Assembly (NCBI GenBank): GCA_947463105.1
Contig: CANHSD010000004.1
Span: forward strand, 1 to 26,710
Origin: Chitinophagaceae bacterium
GTDB taxonomy: Bacteria > Bacteroidota > Bacteroidia > Chitinophagales > Chitinophagaceae
Direction of reading: 5' to 3'
DNA length: 26,710 bases
Shown here: piece after piece, positions 8,492-17,263 of the stretch
Layout of the letters: each line of letters starts with the position of its first letter
How positions within the stretch are numbered: the first letter of the stretch is position 1
The notes under the pieces: generated by a model
What the model was told of the DNA's origin: nothing
What the model saw: only the letters and a program-made list of their open reading frames with translations
Databases searched by the model: none
Translations under genes and position numbers: made by a program

Positions 8492-9253
8492 ATGCAGCAT
8501 TATTCAATGAACCTGAAACTCAAGGTCTGGCGTCAAAAGAACAGCAACGATAATGGTCATTTTGAAAACTATGATGTCAACAACATTTCATCCGAGATGT
8601 CATTTCTCGAGATGATTGATGTGCTCAATGAGAGATTGATTTCAGAAGGAAGCGATTCAATTGCTTTTGACCATGATTGCAGGGAAGGCATTTGCGGGAT
8701 GTGCTCCATGGTTATCAATGGACAGCCCCATGGCCCATGGAAAGGCACCACTACCTGCCAGTTGCACATGCGCGCCTTCAAGGATGGTGATCAGATCACG
8801 ATTGAACCCTTCAGGGCCAATGCTTTCCCAGTTGTAAAAGATTTGATGGTCAACCGTTCCGCTTTTGATAGGATTATTCAGTCGGGTGGATATGTTTCTG
8901 TCAACACAGGAAATGCCGTCGATGGAAATTCTTTGCCCATCGAAAAACAACATGCGGATGATGCATTCTACGCTGCAGCATGTATTGGTTGCGGCGCTTG
9001 TGTAGCAGCCTGTAAAAATGCATCGGCCATGTTGTTCGTTTCAGCCAAAGTCTCCCACCTTGCTTTGCTTCCACAAGGTGAACCCGAAAGGAAACAACGC
9101 GTGGTGAGTATGGTTGCCCAGATGGACAAAGAAGGTTTCGGCAGTTGTACAAACACGTATGCTTGTGAGGCAGAATGTCCCAAGGAGATTTCTGTATTGA
9201 ACATTGCAAGGTTGAACAGGGAATACCTCAATGCCAATTTATCTGGGAATTAA
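8492..9253 (+). CDS. sdhB: Succinate dehydrogenase iron-sulphur subunit
   Basis: SdhB carries electrons from the flavin to the haem subunit through three iron-sulphur clusters. The [2Fe-2S] ligands are in [12 protein letters not shown] and TTTCQLHM. The C-terminal ferredoxin domain has [11 protein letters not shown] and a second group around [14 protein letters not shown] for the [4Fe-4S] and [3Fe-4S] centres. The frame is 253 residues from ATG 8492; a second in-frame ATG at 8507 ([12 protein letters not shown]) also fits known N-termini, giving 248 residues, and neither has a clear ribosome binding site. It is the last gene of sdhCAB and is followed after 26 nt by a strong terminator. Confidence 0.96.
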   Translation: MQHYSMNLKLKVWRQKNSNDNGHFENYDVNNISSEMSFLEMIDVLNERLISEGSDSIAFDHDCREGICGMCSMVINGQPHGPWKGTTTCQLHMRAFKDGDQITIEPFRANAFPVVKDLMVNRSAFDRIIQSGGYVSVNTGNAVDGNSLPIEKQHADDAFYAAACIGCGACVAACKNASAMLFVSAKVSHLALLPQGEPERKQRVVSMVAQMDKEGFGSCTNTYACEAECPKEISVLNIARLNREYLNANLSGN

Positions 9254-9279
9254 GCATAAGCATCAATGAATTATACATG

Positions 9280-9308
9280 AATGCGTCCTCACCAAGGACG
9301 CATTTTTT
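9280..9308 (+). terminator. Rho-independent terminator of sdhCAB
   Basis: A 9-bp perfect stem (AATGCGTCC at 9280-9288 with GGACGCATT at 9296-9304), a 7-nt loop and a run of six T (9303-9308) form a classic intrinsic terminator 27 nt after the sdhB stop. Confidence 0.92.
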
Positions 9309-9400
9309 GTATGCGTACTGATCTATTCCAATTGAATGCCAACTAAACCGATGATATTGAATAATTTTATGTCATAAATGTCATATTCAATTCAATTCAT

Positions 9401-12400
9401 TTGAGGGAGTTGCTTCCATTTGTTATCATTTTATTTCTTTCTCTGACTGCTTCATCGCAGCCATTGAGCAACCTGCGTCAAAAAACATTCAACACAGCCG
9501 GTCAGTCCATCCGGCTGGACAGTTTTAGTATCATACCCAATTCAGTCAAGATCAGCAATGTTGAACGGGCAGACTATACCATAGACCATCACTCTTCCAT
9601 GTTGTTTTGGATCAGGAAACCCAGTCAGCAATCGGTTTTAATAGAATACAGGGTCTTTCCATTTTCCCTCACTGCTGCAACCAGGCGAATGTCATTTGAT
9701 AGTATTTTCTACCGGTTCAATATTCCGGGAAACCAACTCACAGGTAAAAAGGGATCAGACCGCCCGATAGACTTTGGAAAGATCAATTCGAATGGAAGCC
9801 TTGGAAGATCACTGTCTTTCGGTAACAAGCAGGATGCCGTATTCAATTCCAGCCTCAACCTGCAATTGAACGGCTACATGGGCGACAGCATCCTGATCAA
9901 TGCAGCCATTTCCGACAACAATATTCCCATCCAGCCAGATGGCAATACACAGAACCTGAATGAATTTGATCAGGTTTACATCCGGTTTTCCAAAGACAAC
10001 TGGAAATTGTCAGTGGGCGACCTCGACATCAGGCAGTCAGATCTCTATTATTTGAATTTTTATAAAAGGCTGCAGGGCCTTTCTTTTGAAACAGAAAACC
10101 GCATCAACACAAGAACCAACAATAGCCTGTTGGCCAGCGGAGCCATCGCCAAGGGAAAATTCACCAGGAATATTTTCCAGGGTATTGAAGGGAACCAGGG
10201 GCCTTATCGCTTGAAGGGAGCCAACCAGGAACAGTTTTTCATCGTATTGGCAGGAACAGAAAGGGTTTTTATCGATGGCCAGATGATGCAAAGGGGAGAA
10301 GACCAGGATTATACCATCAATTACAATACTGCTGAAATCACTTTCATGCAGAAACAGATGATTTCAAAAGACAAAAGAATTCAGGTTGAATTTGAATATG
10401 CCGACCGCAATTACCTGAACACCCAGCTCTTTTTCAACAACAAATTGGAAATCAATAAAAAACTGCAGGTTTCGGTCGGATATTTCGGTAACGGCGATGC
10501 CAGAAATTCGCCCATCAACCAAACCCTTAATGCCAACCAAAAGCAGTTCCTCTCTGATGTTGGAGACAATACGCTCAACGCCTTTTATCCCTCAGTTGTT
10601 GCAGACACATTTGCCACAGGCAATATACTTTACCAAAAAATAGACTCCACCTATGCCGTTGGAAAAAAAGCAGCCATCTATGTTTACCAACCCGCCAAGA
10701 GGAGCGAAGTCTTTTCCCTGTCTTTCATTGATGTTGGTGCAGGTGGAGGAAATTATGTAATCGATCCCAATGCTGCGGCCAATGGGAAAGTGTACAAATG
10801 GATTGCTCCCAATGCCCAAACAGGTGCTAAATCAGGCAACTATGAGCCTGTGGTTTTGTTGGTTGCACCGAAAAAACAAAGCCTTGTATCAGTAGCCACC
10901 TCTTGGAACATCAACGATCAAACCCAGCTTCTGGCAGACATGGCAGTGAGCAGATTTGACCTGAACCGTTTTTCGTCAAAAGACAAAAGCAATGATGATG
11001 GGTATGCTGCCAGGCTGATCCTGAAAAACAAAAAAATTGTGCAGAAAAAAAAAGGCTTGAGTTTACAGTCAGACCTCAATCTTGAGTACGCATCTGCAAC
11101 ATTCAAGCCCATTGAAAGGCTTCGCAGTGTTGAGTTTACCCGCGATTGGGGGCTCGACCTGATGGCGGGTGCGGCAACAGAAAAAATCCTGAATGCCTCC
11201 TTCCTGCTTGAAAACAAGCAGTCTCATCAACTGAAATATTTGCTTGGCTCCTATGCCCGCAATACTGATTTCAATGCCAGTCGTCATCAACTTGAACACC
11301 ATCTTAACCAGCAGGGATGGATCTTCAACAACCAGGTTGCCATCACCAGTTTCAAGGATGAAATCAACAATGGAAATTTTTTCAGGCCAACACTATCCCT
11401 TGCAAAAAGAATTTCCAGCATGAGTGGAAGAGAAATTGGATTGGGTTATGCTGCCGAGAATACTGTTTCCCGCTTCAATGCAACTGATTCAATTACTCCA
11501 GGAAGCTTTGCTTTTTCCACTTTTCAGTTGTACACGCAATCTGATCCAACCCAATTGAACAAATGGGGTATCAAATATTTTACCCGGTCTGACGACCTGC
11601 CTGATGGCAAAAAAATGCTTCAGAAAGACCATAGCAATAACTTGAATATCAATGGAGAATGGATGTCTAATGAGCATCATCAGGTGCGTTTCAATGCCAC
11701 TTACAGAAAGTTAAATCTTGCCAACAATTTTGCCAGCACTATGGCTGAAGAGAGCATGCTCGGCAGGTTGGAATATTTTACAGACCTCTGGAAAGGAGCC
11801 ATTGCCGGGAATGCCTTGTATGAATTGGGAGGCGGACAGGAGCCAAGGAGGGATTTTACCTATATACAAGTCCCTGTTGGACAAGGGGAATATACCTGGA
11901 TTGATTTCAATAGCGATGGCATTCAGCAACTCAACGAATTCGAGGTGGCCAAATTCCGTGATCAGGCCAAATTCCTCAGAATCTTTACGCCAACTAATGA
12001 ATTCATCCGATCAAGCAACCTGCAATTCAATTATAACCTGGTTTTTAATCCTTCCCTAGCCCTGGAAGGGGATGAGGGTTCTGTGATGAATGCCTTCCTG
12101 AAAAGGCTCTACCTGCAATCGGCCCTACAAGTATCCCAGAAACAGCTTGCTTCGGGAGAGCGGATCCTGAATCCTTTCAAAGGCATGATCCAGGACACCA
12201 GCCTGATCACCTTCGACCAGGTAGAAAGCCATTCCGCTTCCTTCAATAAATTCAGCCAAGTCTGGGGAATGGACCTCAATTTTCTCCAATCCAGCAACCG
12301 TGCATTTTTGTCTTATGGATATGAAACCCGTCGATTGCGTGATCTTTCCCTCAAAATCAGGAGCAATTGGTTGAAGATGTTTACCCTCGACCTGATTGGC

Positions 12401-12850
12401 AGGTTGAACCGGAATATCCTGGAGACACCCAATTTTGGGAACAGGAATTTCAATATCCTTTCCCGGGCCATCGAACCTCGGATAACCTTTACAAAGGGAA
12501 CCACGCTGCGCTTGCAATCTTCCTACAAATGGGATAAAAAGCAAAACAAGGGGCCAGAAAATGCATTGATCAATTCCCTGAACCTGGAAGGCAAATACAA
12601 CCTTGTCTCCAATACTTCCATCACCTCCAGGATTACCTTCAGCAATATAAAATTCAATGGCATTGCCTCTTCCAGCCTTGGCTATGTGATGCTTGACGGC
12701 CTACAACCAGGAAAGAATTTCTTGTGGACCATGGACCTTACTAAACGGATCAGTTCCTTTATTGAGATGTCTGTCCAGTACGAGGGGAGGAGATCCGGAA
12801 GCTCAGGTTTGGTCAACATCGGCCGTGCACAAATCAGGGCCATCCTATAA
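9401..12850 (+). CDS. Large outer-membrane beta-barrel protein of unknown function, with an EF-hand-like loop
   Basis: The 1149-residue protein starts at TTG 9401; the frame has a stop at 9362 and no in-frame ATG before the signal peptide (about residues 1-20, MRELLPFVIILFLSLTASSQ). The rest is rich in alternating strand patterns and aromatic residues up to the last one, as in a big outer-membrane barrel. I recognise a conserved Bacteroidota-specific segment at about residues 133-210 (SLSFGNKQDAVFNSS, NNIPIQPDGNTQ, VGDLDIR) but no named function. A strand module at about 284-325 (RVFIDGQMMQRGEDQDYTIN, then an ITF strand) resembles repeats seen in surface proteins of the phylum. Residues 835-846 (DFNSDGIQQLNE) fit a calcium-binding EF-hand loop, with D/N/D/G/E at positions 1, 3, 5, 6 and 12. 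Coding is certain; function is not known. Confidence 0.85.
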   Translation: MRELLPFVIILFLSLTASSQPLSNLRQKTFNTAGQSIRLDSFSIIPNSVKISNVERADYTIDHHSSMLFWIRKPSQQSVLIEYRVFPFSLTAATRRMSFDSIFYRFNIPGNQLTGKKGSDRPIDFGKINSNGSLGRSLSFGNKQDAVFNSSLNLQLNGYMGDSILINAAISDNNIPIQPDGNTQNLNEFDQVYIRFSKDNWKLSVGDLDIRQSDLYYLNFYKRLQGLSFETENRINTRTNNSLLASGAIAKGKFTRNIFQGIEGNQGPYRLKGANQEQFFIVLAGTERVFIDGQMMQRGEDQDYTINYNTAEITFMQKQMISKDKRIQVEFEYADRNYLNTQLFFNNKLEINKKLQVSVGYFGNGDARNSPINQTLNANQKQFLSDVGDNTLNAFYPSVVADTFATGNILYQKIDSTYAVGKKAAIYVYQPAKRSEVFSLSFIDVGAGGGNYVIDPNAAANGKVYKWIAPNAQTGAKSGNYEPVVLLVAPKKQSLVSVATSWNINDQTQLLADMAVSRFDLNRFSSKDKSNDDGYAARLILKNKKIVQKKKGLSLQSDLNLEYASATFKPIERLRSVEFTRDWGLDLMAGAATEKILNASFLLENKQSHQLKYLLGSYARNTDFNASRHQLEHHLNQQGWIFNNQVAITSFKDEINNGNFFRPTLSLAKRISSMSGREIGLGYAAENTVSRFNATDSITPGSFAFSTFQLYTQSDPTQLNKWGIKYFTRSDDLPDGKKMLQKDHSNNLNINGEWMSNEHHQVRFNATYRKLNLANNFASTMAEESMLGRLEYFTDLWKGAIAGNALYELGGGQEPRRDFTYIQVPVGQGEYTWIDFNSDGIQQLNEFEVAKFRDQAKFLRIFTPTNEFIRSSNLQFNYNLVFNPSLALEGDEGSVMNAFLKRLYLQSALQVSQKQLASGERILNPFKGMIQDTSLITFDQVESHSASFNKFSQVWGMDLNFLQSSNRAFLSYGYETRRLRDLSLKIRSNWLKMFTLDLIGRLNRNILETPNFGNRNFNILSRAIEPRITFTKGTTLRLQSSYKWDKKQNKGPENALINSLNLEGKYNLVSNTSITSRITFSNIKFNGIASSSLGYVMLDGLQPGKNFLWTMDLTKRISSFIEMSVQYEGRRSGSSGLVNIGRAQIRAIL

Positions 12851-12852
12851 AA

Positions 12853-12883
12853 AAAGCCGCATGCAAGATTTGCACACGGCTTT
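12853..12883. terminator. Bidirectional terminator hairpin between convergent genes
   Basis: AAAGCCG (12853-12859) pairs with CGGCTTT (12877-12883). Inside lie a 2x2 mismatch and a second stem TGCAA (12862-12866) with TTGCA (12870-12874). On the minus strand the hairpin is followed by seven T (complement of 12850-12856), making a good terminator for the coiled-coil gene that ends at 12904. On the plus strand the T-run is short, so it is weaker for the large OMP gene, whose stop is two bases upstream. Confidence 0.8.
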
Positions 12884-12903
12884 CATTATCTCAAAGTTTG
12901 GTT

Positions 12904-13863
12904 TTATTTCAATATGGCAACACCCTCACCAATCTTGAAGCCATTCTGGTAAACAACAATGGTATAATTTCCTTTGGTATACTTGTCTGCCTTTCGAAGG
13001 TCGAAGCTTACAAATTTGGCTTCGCTTTGTTTGTATTCTACATCAAGCTTGGTGGTAAAATCAACCTGTCCATCCTCCCTTGTGTTGATGGTGCCGGATG
13101 CCAATGCTTCTTCCTTGATAACTTTTCCGGAAGGGTCTTTTGCAATGATGAAAAGCTGTTTTGCACCGGATGTGGCAATCCTGTTTTCGTCAAGGTTAAA
13201 AGAAATCCGAAACTTGTCTGCCCTTTTTGCAGAAGAGGTGCTTTTTTCCTTTCCTGAATTTCTTTCATTGATGGCCACAATATTAAAACCAGAGGCATGC
13301 AATGTAGAACCAACATCTACCTTGTTTTCAGCCTCCTTCTTGGCTGTTTCAGTAGTAGCAAGGTTGTTGCTCAGGTTCTTGTTTTCGTTGGTAAGATTGT
13401 TTTTGTCTGCTGTCAGTTGAATGTTTTCACCCTGCAGTCGCTCAATCTCCTTAACATAATCATCGATCCTGCCGTTGAGTTCGTTAACAAGCTTCCTGGC
13501 TGCTGCAAGATCAGCAGAGGATGCATTTTGCTTGCTTACAAGAGACTTGAATTTTGATTTGAGGATACCCAGTTCGTTGTCACGGCTTTTAACCAGGCTG
13601 TCCAGCCCATTGTTGGTAGCCGTCATTTCATCCAGCCTTACAATGGCATCGTCAAACTCTTTCTGAACATTGTTCCTGGCTGAATCCAGGGTAGCATATT
13701 GGGCATCTTTTTCAGTAATTACTGCAGTGGTCTGGCTCTTGGCATACATAAAATAAATCCATGAACCGACAAGGGCAATGGCCAATAAAATGATGATGGT
13801 ATTCTTGTTGTCGTTTTTGGGTGCTGATGAATAGTTTCCAGCATCGGGGTAATTTGTACTCAT
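12904..13863 (-). CDS. Membrane-anchored coiled-coil protein with C-terminal beta domain, function unknown
   Basis: The 319-residue protein starts at ATG 13863. It has a short polar N-terminus, one transmembrane helix at about 21-40 (NTIIILLAIALVGSWIYFMY) and a long heptad-patterned region at about 50-180, rich in Asn, Lys, Glu and Leu (for example LQGENIQLTADKNNLTNENK). A C-terminal domain at about 190-319 has strand-like segments, including FRISFNLDEN, KQLFIIAKDPSGKVI and GNYTIVVYQNGFKIGEG. The coiled coil and end domain are probably periplasmic, but orientation is not certain. Similar proteins are widespread as hypothetical proteins in Bacteroidota; I do not know a function. The C-terminal domain looks like an immunoglobulin-like or similar beta-sandwich. 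It is alone on this strand and ends in the shared terminator at 12853-12883. Confidence 0.8.
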   Translation of the reverse strand: MSTNYPDAGNYSSAPKNDNKNTIIILLAIALVGSWIYFMYAKSQTTAVITEKDAQYATLDSARNNVQKEFDDAIVRLDEMTATNNGLDSLVKSRDNELGILKSKFKSLVSKQNASSADLAAARKLVNELNGRIDDYVKEIERLQGENIQLTADKNNLTNENKNLSNNLATTETAKKEAENKVDVGSTLHASGFNIVAINERNSGKEKSTSSAKRADKFRISFNLDENRIATSGAKQLFIIAKDPSGKVIKEEALASGTINTREDGQVDFTTKLDVEYKQSEAKFVSFDLRKADKYTKGNYTIVVYQNGFKIGEGVAILK

Positions 13864-13919
13864 GATTCAATGATTAATGGTGAAAGTTCGTTGCTTATTG
13901 ATAATTTCGTATTCATCAC

Positions 13920-13943
13920 AAAGGAAAAGAATTTCTTTCCTTT
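13920..13943. repeat. Inverted repeat in a divergent intergenic region
   Basis: AAAGGAAA (13920-13927) and TTTCCTTT (13936-13943) form an 8-bp inverted repeat with an 8-nt spacer. It lies between the divergent coiled-coil gene (start 13863) and holA (start 14028), where a terminator is not expected, so it could be an operator. A second, smaller inverted repeat (CATGC 13987-13991 with GCATG 14000-14004) lies nearer holA. I found no exact -33/-7 promoter in this 164-nt gap for either gene. Confidence 0.4.
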
Positions 13944-14027
13944 TTGTGTTGATATCCCTGTTAAATTAATCAATAAGCATATTTTTCATGCAATTTTACG
14001 CATGATTTATCATATAATAGCATTTGA

Positions 14028-15032
14028 ATGAACACAGACCAGATCATATCAGATTGGAAGCGTGGTGCTTTTCATCCTGTTTATTGGTTGGAAGGGGATG
14101 AGGCTTACCATATCGATAAACTCACTTCATTTGCTGAGCACCATATCCTCCCTGCAAGCGAGGTAGCGTTTAACCTCACCATCTTTTATGGCAAAGATTC
14201 AAAAGTGGAGGATGTCCTGAACGCTTGCAGGCGTTACCCCATGTTTGCTGAAAAGCAGGTTGTGATCTTGAAAGAAGCACAACACCTCAAAGAAATCGAT
14301 CGGCTGGAGTCCTATCTGGATCATCCCCTGATGTCAACCATTTTTATTGTTGCGCACAAGGATAAAAAGTTGGATGGCAGGGGCAAGCTGGCCAAAAGCC
14401 TGAAAGGCAAGGCGGTGGTCATCACCACCAAAAAAATGTACGACAATGAGTTGCCTGAATGGGCGGCAAACATGGTCAGAGAGAAAGGGCTTGAAATTCA
14501 GCCCAAGGCCCTTTACATGCTGGTAGACCATATTGGGAATGACCTGCAACGGATGGAAAATGAAATTGAAAAACTAACGGTCAACCTCAAGGGCAAAAAG
14601 CAAATTGCTGAGGATGATATTGAACAATATGTGGGCATCAGCAAGGAATTCAATGTTTTTGAGCTGCAGTCGGCGCTGGGCAACAGGGACCTGCCCAATA
14701 CCTTGAAAATCCTGAATTATTTTGCGGCCAATCCCAAAGCTGGCCCCATTCAACTGATTCTCCCAACCTTGTATTCATTTTTCAGCAAACTCTACATTGC
14801 AGCTGCCAGTGGATCAAAGGATGAGTATGGTATTGCTGCTGCCCTGGGCATCAAGGCCTTTTTTGCCAAACAATACACGCAGGCCATGCAGCGATACAGT
14901 TTCAATGACATTGAAAAAGCCTTGATCCTGTTGAATCACTACAACCTAAAAAGCTTAGGCCTGGGGCAGGTTGACACGGAAGATTCATCATTGATGAAGG
15001 AACTGGCAGCAAAAATCATCCTTCAGTCTTGA
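14028..15032 (+). CDS. holA: DNA polymerase III subunit delta
   Basis: HolA is the delta subunit of the clamp loader that opens the beta clamp during replication. The 334-residue length matches the family (about 340). The N-terminus (VYWLEGDEAYHIDKL, residues 18-32) is the usual degenerate nucleotide-binding start. A short hydrophobic stretch MSTIFIVAHKDKKLDGRGKL and the helical region VDHIGNDLQRMENEIEKL (about 167-184) are the best conserved landmarks of DNA polymerase III delta. The C-terminal collar domain is recognisable from the 'ALILLNHYNLKSLGLG' helix. It starts at ATG 14028, opposite the coiled-coil gene, and overlaps the convergent ribF gene by 17 nt at its 3' end. Confidence 0.92.
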   Translation: MNTDQIISDWKRGAFHPVYWLEGDEAYHIDKLTSFAEHHILPASEVAFNLTIFYGKDSKVEDVLNACRRYPMFAEKQVVILKEAQHLKEIDRLESYLDHPLMSTIFIVAHKDKKLDGRGKLAKSLKGKAVVITTKKMYDNELPEWAANMVREKGLEIQPKALYMLVDHIGNDLQRMENEIEKLTVNLKGKKQIAEDDIEQYVGISKEFNVFELQSALGNRDLPNTLKILNYFAANPKAGPIQLILPTLYSFFSKLYIAAASGSKDEYGIAAALGIKAFFAKQYTQAMQRYSFNDIEKALILLNHYNLKSLGLGQVDTEDSSLMKELAAKIILQS

Positions 15033-15969
15033 GCCTGTTCAGCAACTGTGTAATATCTTGCTTGTCTTGTTCCAGCTGTGCTTTCAACGCATCAAGTCCG
15101 GCAAATTTCTTTTCCTTTCTCGTGTAGGCGATCATTGAAACCTTTAATATCTGGTGGTAGATGTCTTCGTCAAATTGGAAGATATGCACTTCAATCCTTC
15201 TCTCCCTGCCATTTACAGTGGGCCTGTAGCCGATGTTCATCATCCCAAGTTCCTGTCTGATCAATCCGTTTTGATTGAGTTCTACTGTAACTGCATACAC
15301 ACCTGATGCCGGTATCAGTTTATCACTATCGTTCAATGCAAGATTGGCCGTAGGAAAACCAAGTGTACGGCCAAGTTTATCGCCCTCAACCACTTCACCC
15401 TGCAGCCGGTAAGGATAGGAGAGCAAGCTGTTCGCGGTTGCTAGATCTCCATCCAACAGGGCATGCCGAATATGGGTAGAGCTCACCCTTGATGCATCCA
15501 GCATCTTTTCAGGAATCTCTACCACTGCGTATCCGTATGTTTCACCTTTCTGTTTCAGGAGTTGATAATCGCCGGTTCTTCCCTGGCCAAAACGATGGTC
15601 GTAACCGATCACAATGACCCTGGGATGAAAAAGATCCACCAGGAATTTTTTGATATAATCGTCTGCAGACAAGGCAGAAAAGGCAGGGTCAAAGGCAACA
15701 ATGACCAAATGGTCTATGCCAATTTGGTTGAAACGGTCGATACGCTCTTCAAGGCTTGTAAGCAGTGCCGGGGCATCGGCATTGTTCAAAATCCTACGGG
15801 GATGTGGATGAAAAGTAATCACAACAGTTTCGCCATTCTGGGCATCGGCTTCAGACCTCAGCTTGTCGAGAATGGCAGTATGTCCTGAATGCACACCGTC
15901 AAAAGTGCCTATCGTGAGCACAGCGTTCCGAAAAGGAGGAAGATTGTCTATTTGAAAATGAACTTGCAT
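15016..15969 (-). CDS. ribF: Bifunctional riboflavin kinase / FAD synthetase
   Basis: RibF phosphorylates riboflavin to FMN and adenylates FMN to FAD. The 317-residue protein has both domains: an N-terminal nucleotidyltransferase with GTFDGVHSGH at 21-30 and SSTHIRHAL at 163-171, and a C-terminal riboflavin kinase with the GRTLGFPTANL motif at 200-210 and GVYAV at 223-227. Length is the usual one for bacterial RibF (about 310). The start ATG at 15969 is eight bases after a -7 promoter motif on the same strand, so the mRNA leader would be very short. The 3' end overlaps holA by 17 nt in opposite orientation. Confidence 0.96.
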   Translation of the reverse strand: MQVHFQIDNLPPFRNAVLTIGTFDGVHSGHTAILDKLRSEADAQNGETVVITFHPHPRRILNNADAPALLTSLEERIDRFNQIGIDHLVIVAFDPAFSALSADDYIKKFLVDLFHPRVIVIGYDHRFGQGRTGDYQLLKQKGETYGYAVVEIPEKMLDASRVSSTHIRHALLDGDLATANSLLSYPYRLQGEVVEGDKLGRTLGFPTANLALNDSDKLIPASGVYAVTVELNQNGLIRQELGMMNIGYRPTVNGRERRIEVHIFQFDEDIYHQILKVSMIAYTRKEKKFAGLDALKAQLEQDKQDITQLLNRLKTEG

Positions 15970-15977
15970 AAGAAATG

Positions 15978-15985
15978 CAAAATTA
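15978..15985 (-). promoter_or_regulatory. -7 element of the ribF promoter
   Basis: On the minus strand TAATTTTG matches TAnnTTTG exactly, eight bases before the ribF start codon. No TTG was found at a suitable -33 distance, so support is from the -7 part alone. Confidence 0.4.
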
Positions 15986-16031
15986 ATTCAATTGAAATAA
16001 TACAGCTCTTCTTGTTGAACTGATTTAAATA

Positions 16032-16061
16032 TTGTCAATTCAGCGTTCTAAACTAAATTTG
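16032..16061 (+). promoter_or_regulatory. Bacteroidota-type promoter for purM
   Basis: TTG at 16032-16034, a 19-nt spacer and TAAATTTG at 16054-16061 fit the consensus well. Transcription would start near 16067, only about 12 nt before the purM ATG. I see no purine riboswitch in the short leader. Confidence 0.7.
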
Positions 16062-16078
16062 CACATACCGCCGAATCC

Positions 16079-17254
16079 ATGAGTTTATACCAGAAAAGAG
16101 GTGTTTCCGCCCAAAAGGAAGAAGTTCACGCAGCCATCCAGGATCTTGACCAAGGTTTATACGCCAATGCTTTTTGTAAAATTTATCCAGATTACCTGAC
16201 CGGCGATGCAGATCATGTAAACATTATGCATGCAGACGGGGCCGGAACAAAAAGTATCCTTGCTTATTTATACTGGAAGGAAACTGGTGATATTTCCGTT
16301 TGGCGTGGAATTGCCCAGGATGCGGTGGTCATGAACCTCGACGACCTACTTTGCGTTGGTGTATACGACAACATCATTTTCAATTCTACCATTGACAGAA
16401 ACAAGCACCTGATCACAGGCGAAGTGCTCAAAGAAATCATTGATGGTACAAGCGCTTTATTTGCTGATCTTGAAAAGATGGGAGTTAAAATTCATTACCT
16501 CGGTGGTGAAACTGCAGATGTGGGTGATGTGGTGCGCACGGTTGCAGTAAATGGAACCATGACGGCAAGATGGCCCAAAAACAAATTGGTGACCAATGAC
16601 AAAATTGCCGTTGGAGATGTGATTGTTGGTCTATCCAGTGCTGGCATGGCAAGTTACGAAACTGAATACAACAGTGGAATAGGCAGCAATGGACTGACAA
16701 GTGCAAGACATGACATGTTTGCCAAGGTCTATGCTGAAAAACATCCTGAATCCTTTGATCCTAATCTGCCCAGTGAGGTCGTGTATATCGGTAAGCATAA
16801 AATGACTGATGCTGTTGAGGTTCCGGGCTTCAGTGTCAATGCAGGAAAAATGGTACTGAGCCCAACGAGAACATTTGCGCCCATCATCAGGGAAATCCTG
16901 GAAACGGATTTTGATGCGGTGCATGGCATGATCCATTGCAGCGGAGGAGGCCAGACCAAATGCCTCAAATACCTTCCTGCGCCCATGAGGGTGGTAAAGG
17001 ACAGTTTGTTTGATATCCCACCGGTATTTGCTCTTATCCAAAAAGCCAGTGGTGCAGACAACAGAGAAATGCTCCAGGTTTTCAACATGGGATGCCGGAT
17101 GGAGATCTATACCAATGAAAAAAATGCGCAGAGAATGATTGATATTTCCAGGAAATTTGGTGTTGATGCCAAAATCATCGGAAGAGTGGAGGAAGCAAGA
17201 GAAAAATGCCTTGATGTTTACCTGAACGACGAAAAATTTACTTTCATACCTTAA
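16079..17254 (+). CDS. purM: Phosphoribosylformylglycinamidine cyclo-ligase (AIR synthetase)
   Basis: PurM closes the imidazole ring of purines, converting FGAM to AIR with ATP. The 391-residue protein has the AIR synthase motifs HADGAGTKS (51-59), the DDLLCVG segment (88-94), GGETADVGD (142-150) and a C-terminal FNMGCRMEIY segment. It is longer than E. coli PurM (345 residues) and has a different N-terminus (YQKRGVSAQKEEVHAA in place of the usual short lead), as seen in other Bacteroidota. The glycine-rich HITGGG motif common in PurM appears here as MIHCSGGGQTKCLKYLP near residue 281. ATG 16079 has a clear promoter upstream. The ftsE-like gene starts nine bases after its stop, so they are probably co-transcribed, although their functions are unrelated. 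Confidence 0.95.
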   Translation: MSLYQKRGVSAQKEEVHAAIQDLDQGLYANAFCKIYPDYLTGDADHVNIMHADGAGTKSILAYLYWKETGDISVWRGIAQDAVVMNLDDLLCVGVYDNIIFNSTIDRNKHLITGEVLKEIIDGTSALFADLEKMGVKIHYLGGETADVGDVVRTVAVNGTMTARWPKNKLVTNDKIAVGDVIVGLSSAGMASYETEYNSGIGSNGLTSARHDMFAKVYAEKHPESFDPNLPSEVVYIGKHKMTDAVEVPGFSVNAGKMVLSPTRTFAPIIREILETDFDAVHGMIHCSGGGQTKCLKYLPAPMRVVKDSLFDIPPVFALIQKASGADNREMLQVFNMGCRMEIYTNEKNAQRMIDISRKFGVDAKIIGRVEEAREKCLDVYLNDEKFTFIP

Positions 17255-17263
17255 CGGTTTACC

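Noticed and set aside
12898..13257. A plus-strand open frame whose translation contains CTGCGNPVF and VCPFCRRGAFF, like a zinc ribbon.
   Set aside because: It lies wholly antisense to the coiled-coil gene, which has a clear signal anchor, heptads and its own terminator. The CxxC pairs arise from complementing Ala/Lys/Gly-rich codons and the rest has no domain character.
14013..14018. A TATAAT hexamer before holA, as in sigma-70 promoters.
   Set aside because: Bacteroidota use a different primary promoter consensus, no -35 partner is present, and the sequence is AT-rich, so chance is likely.
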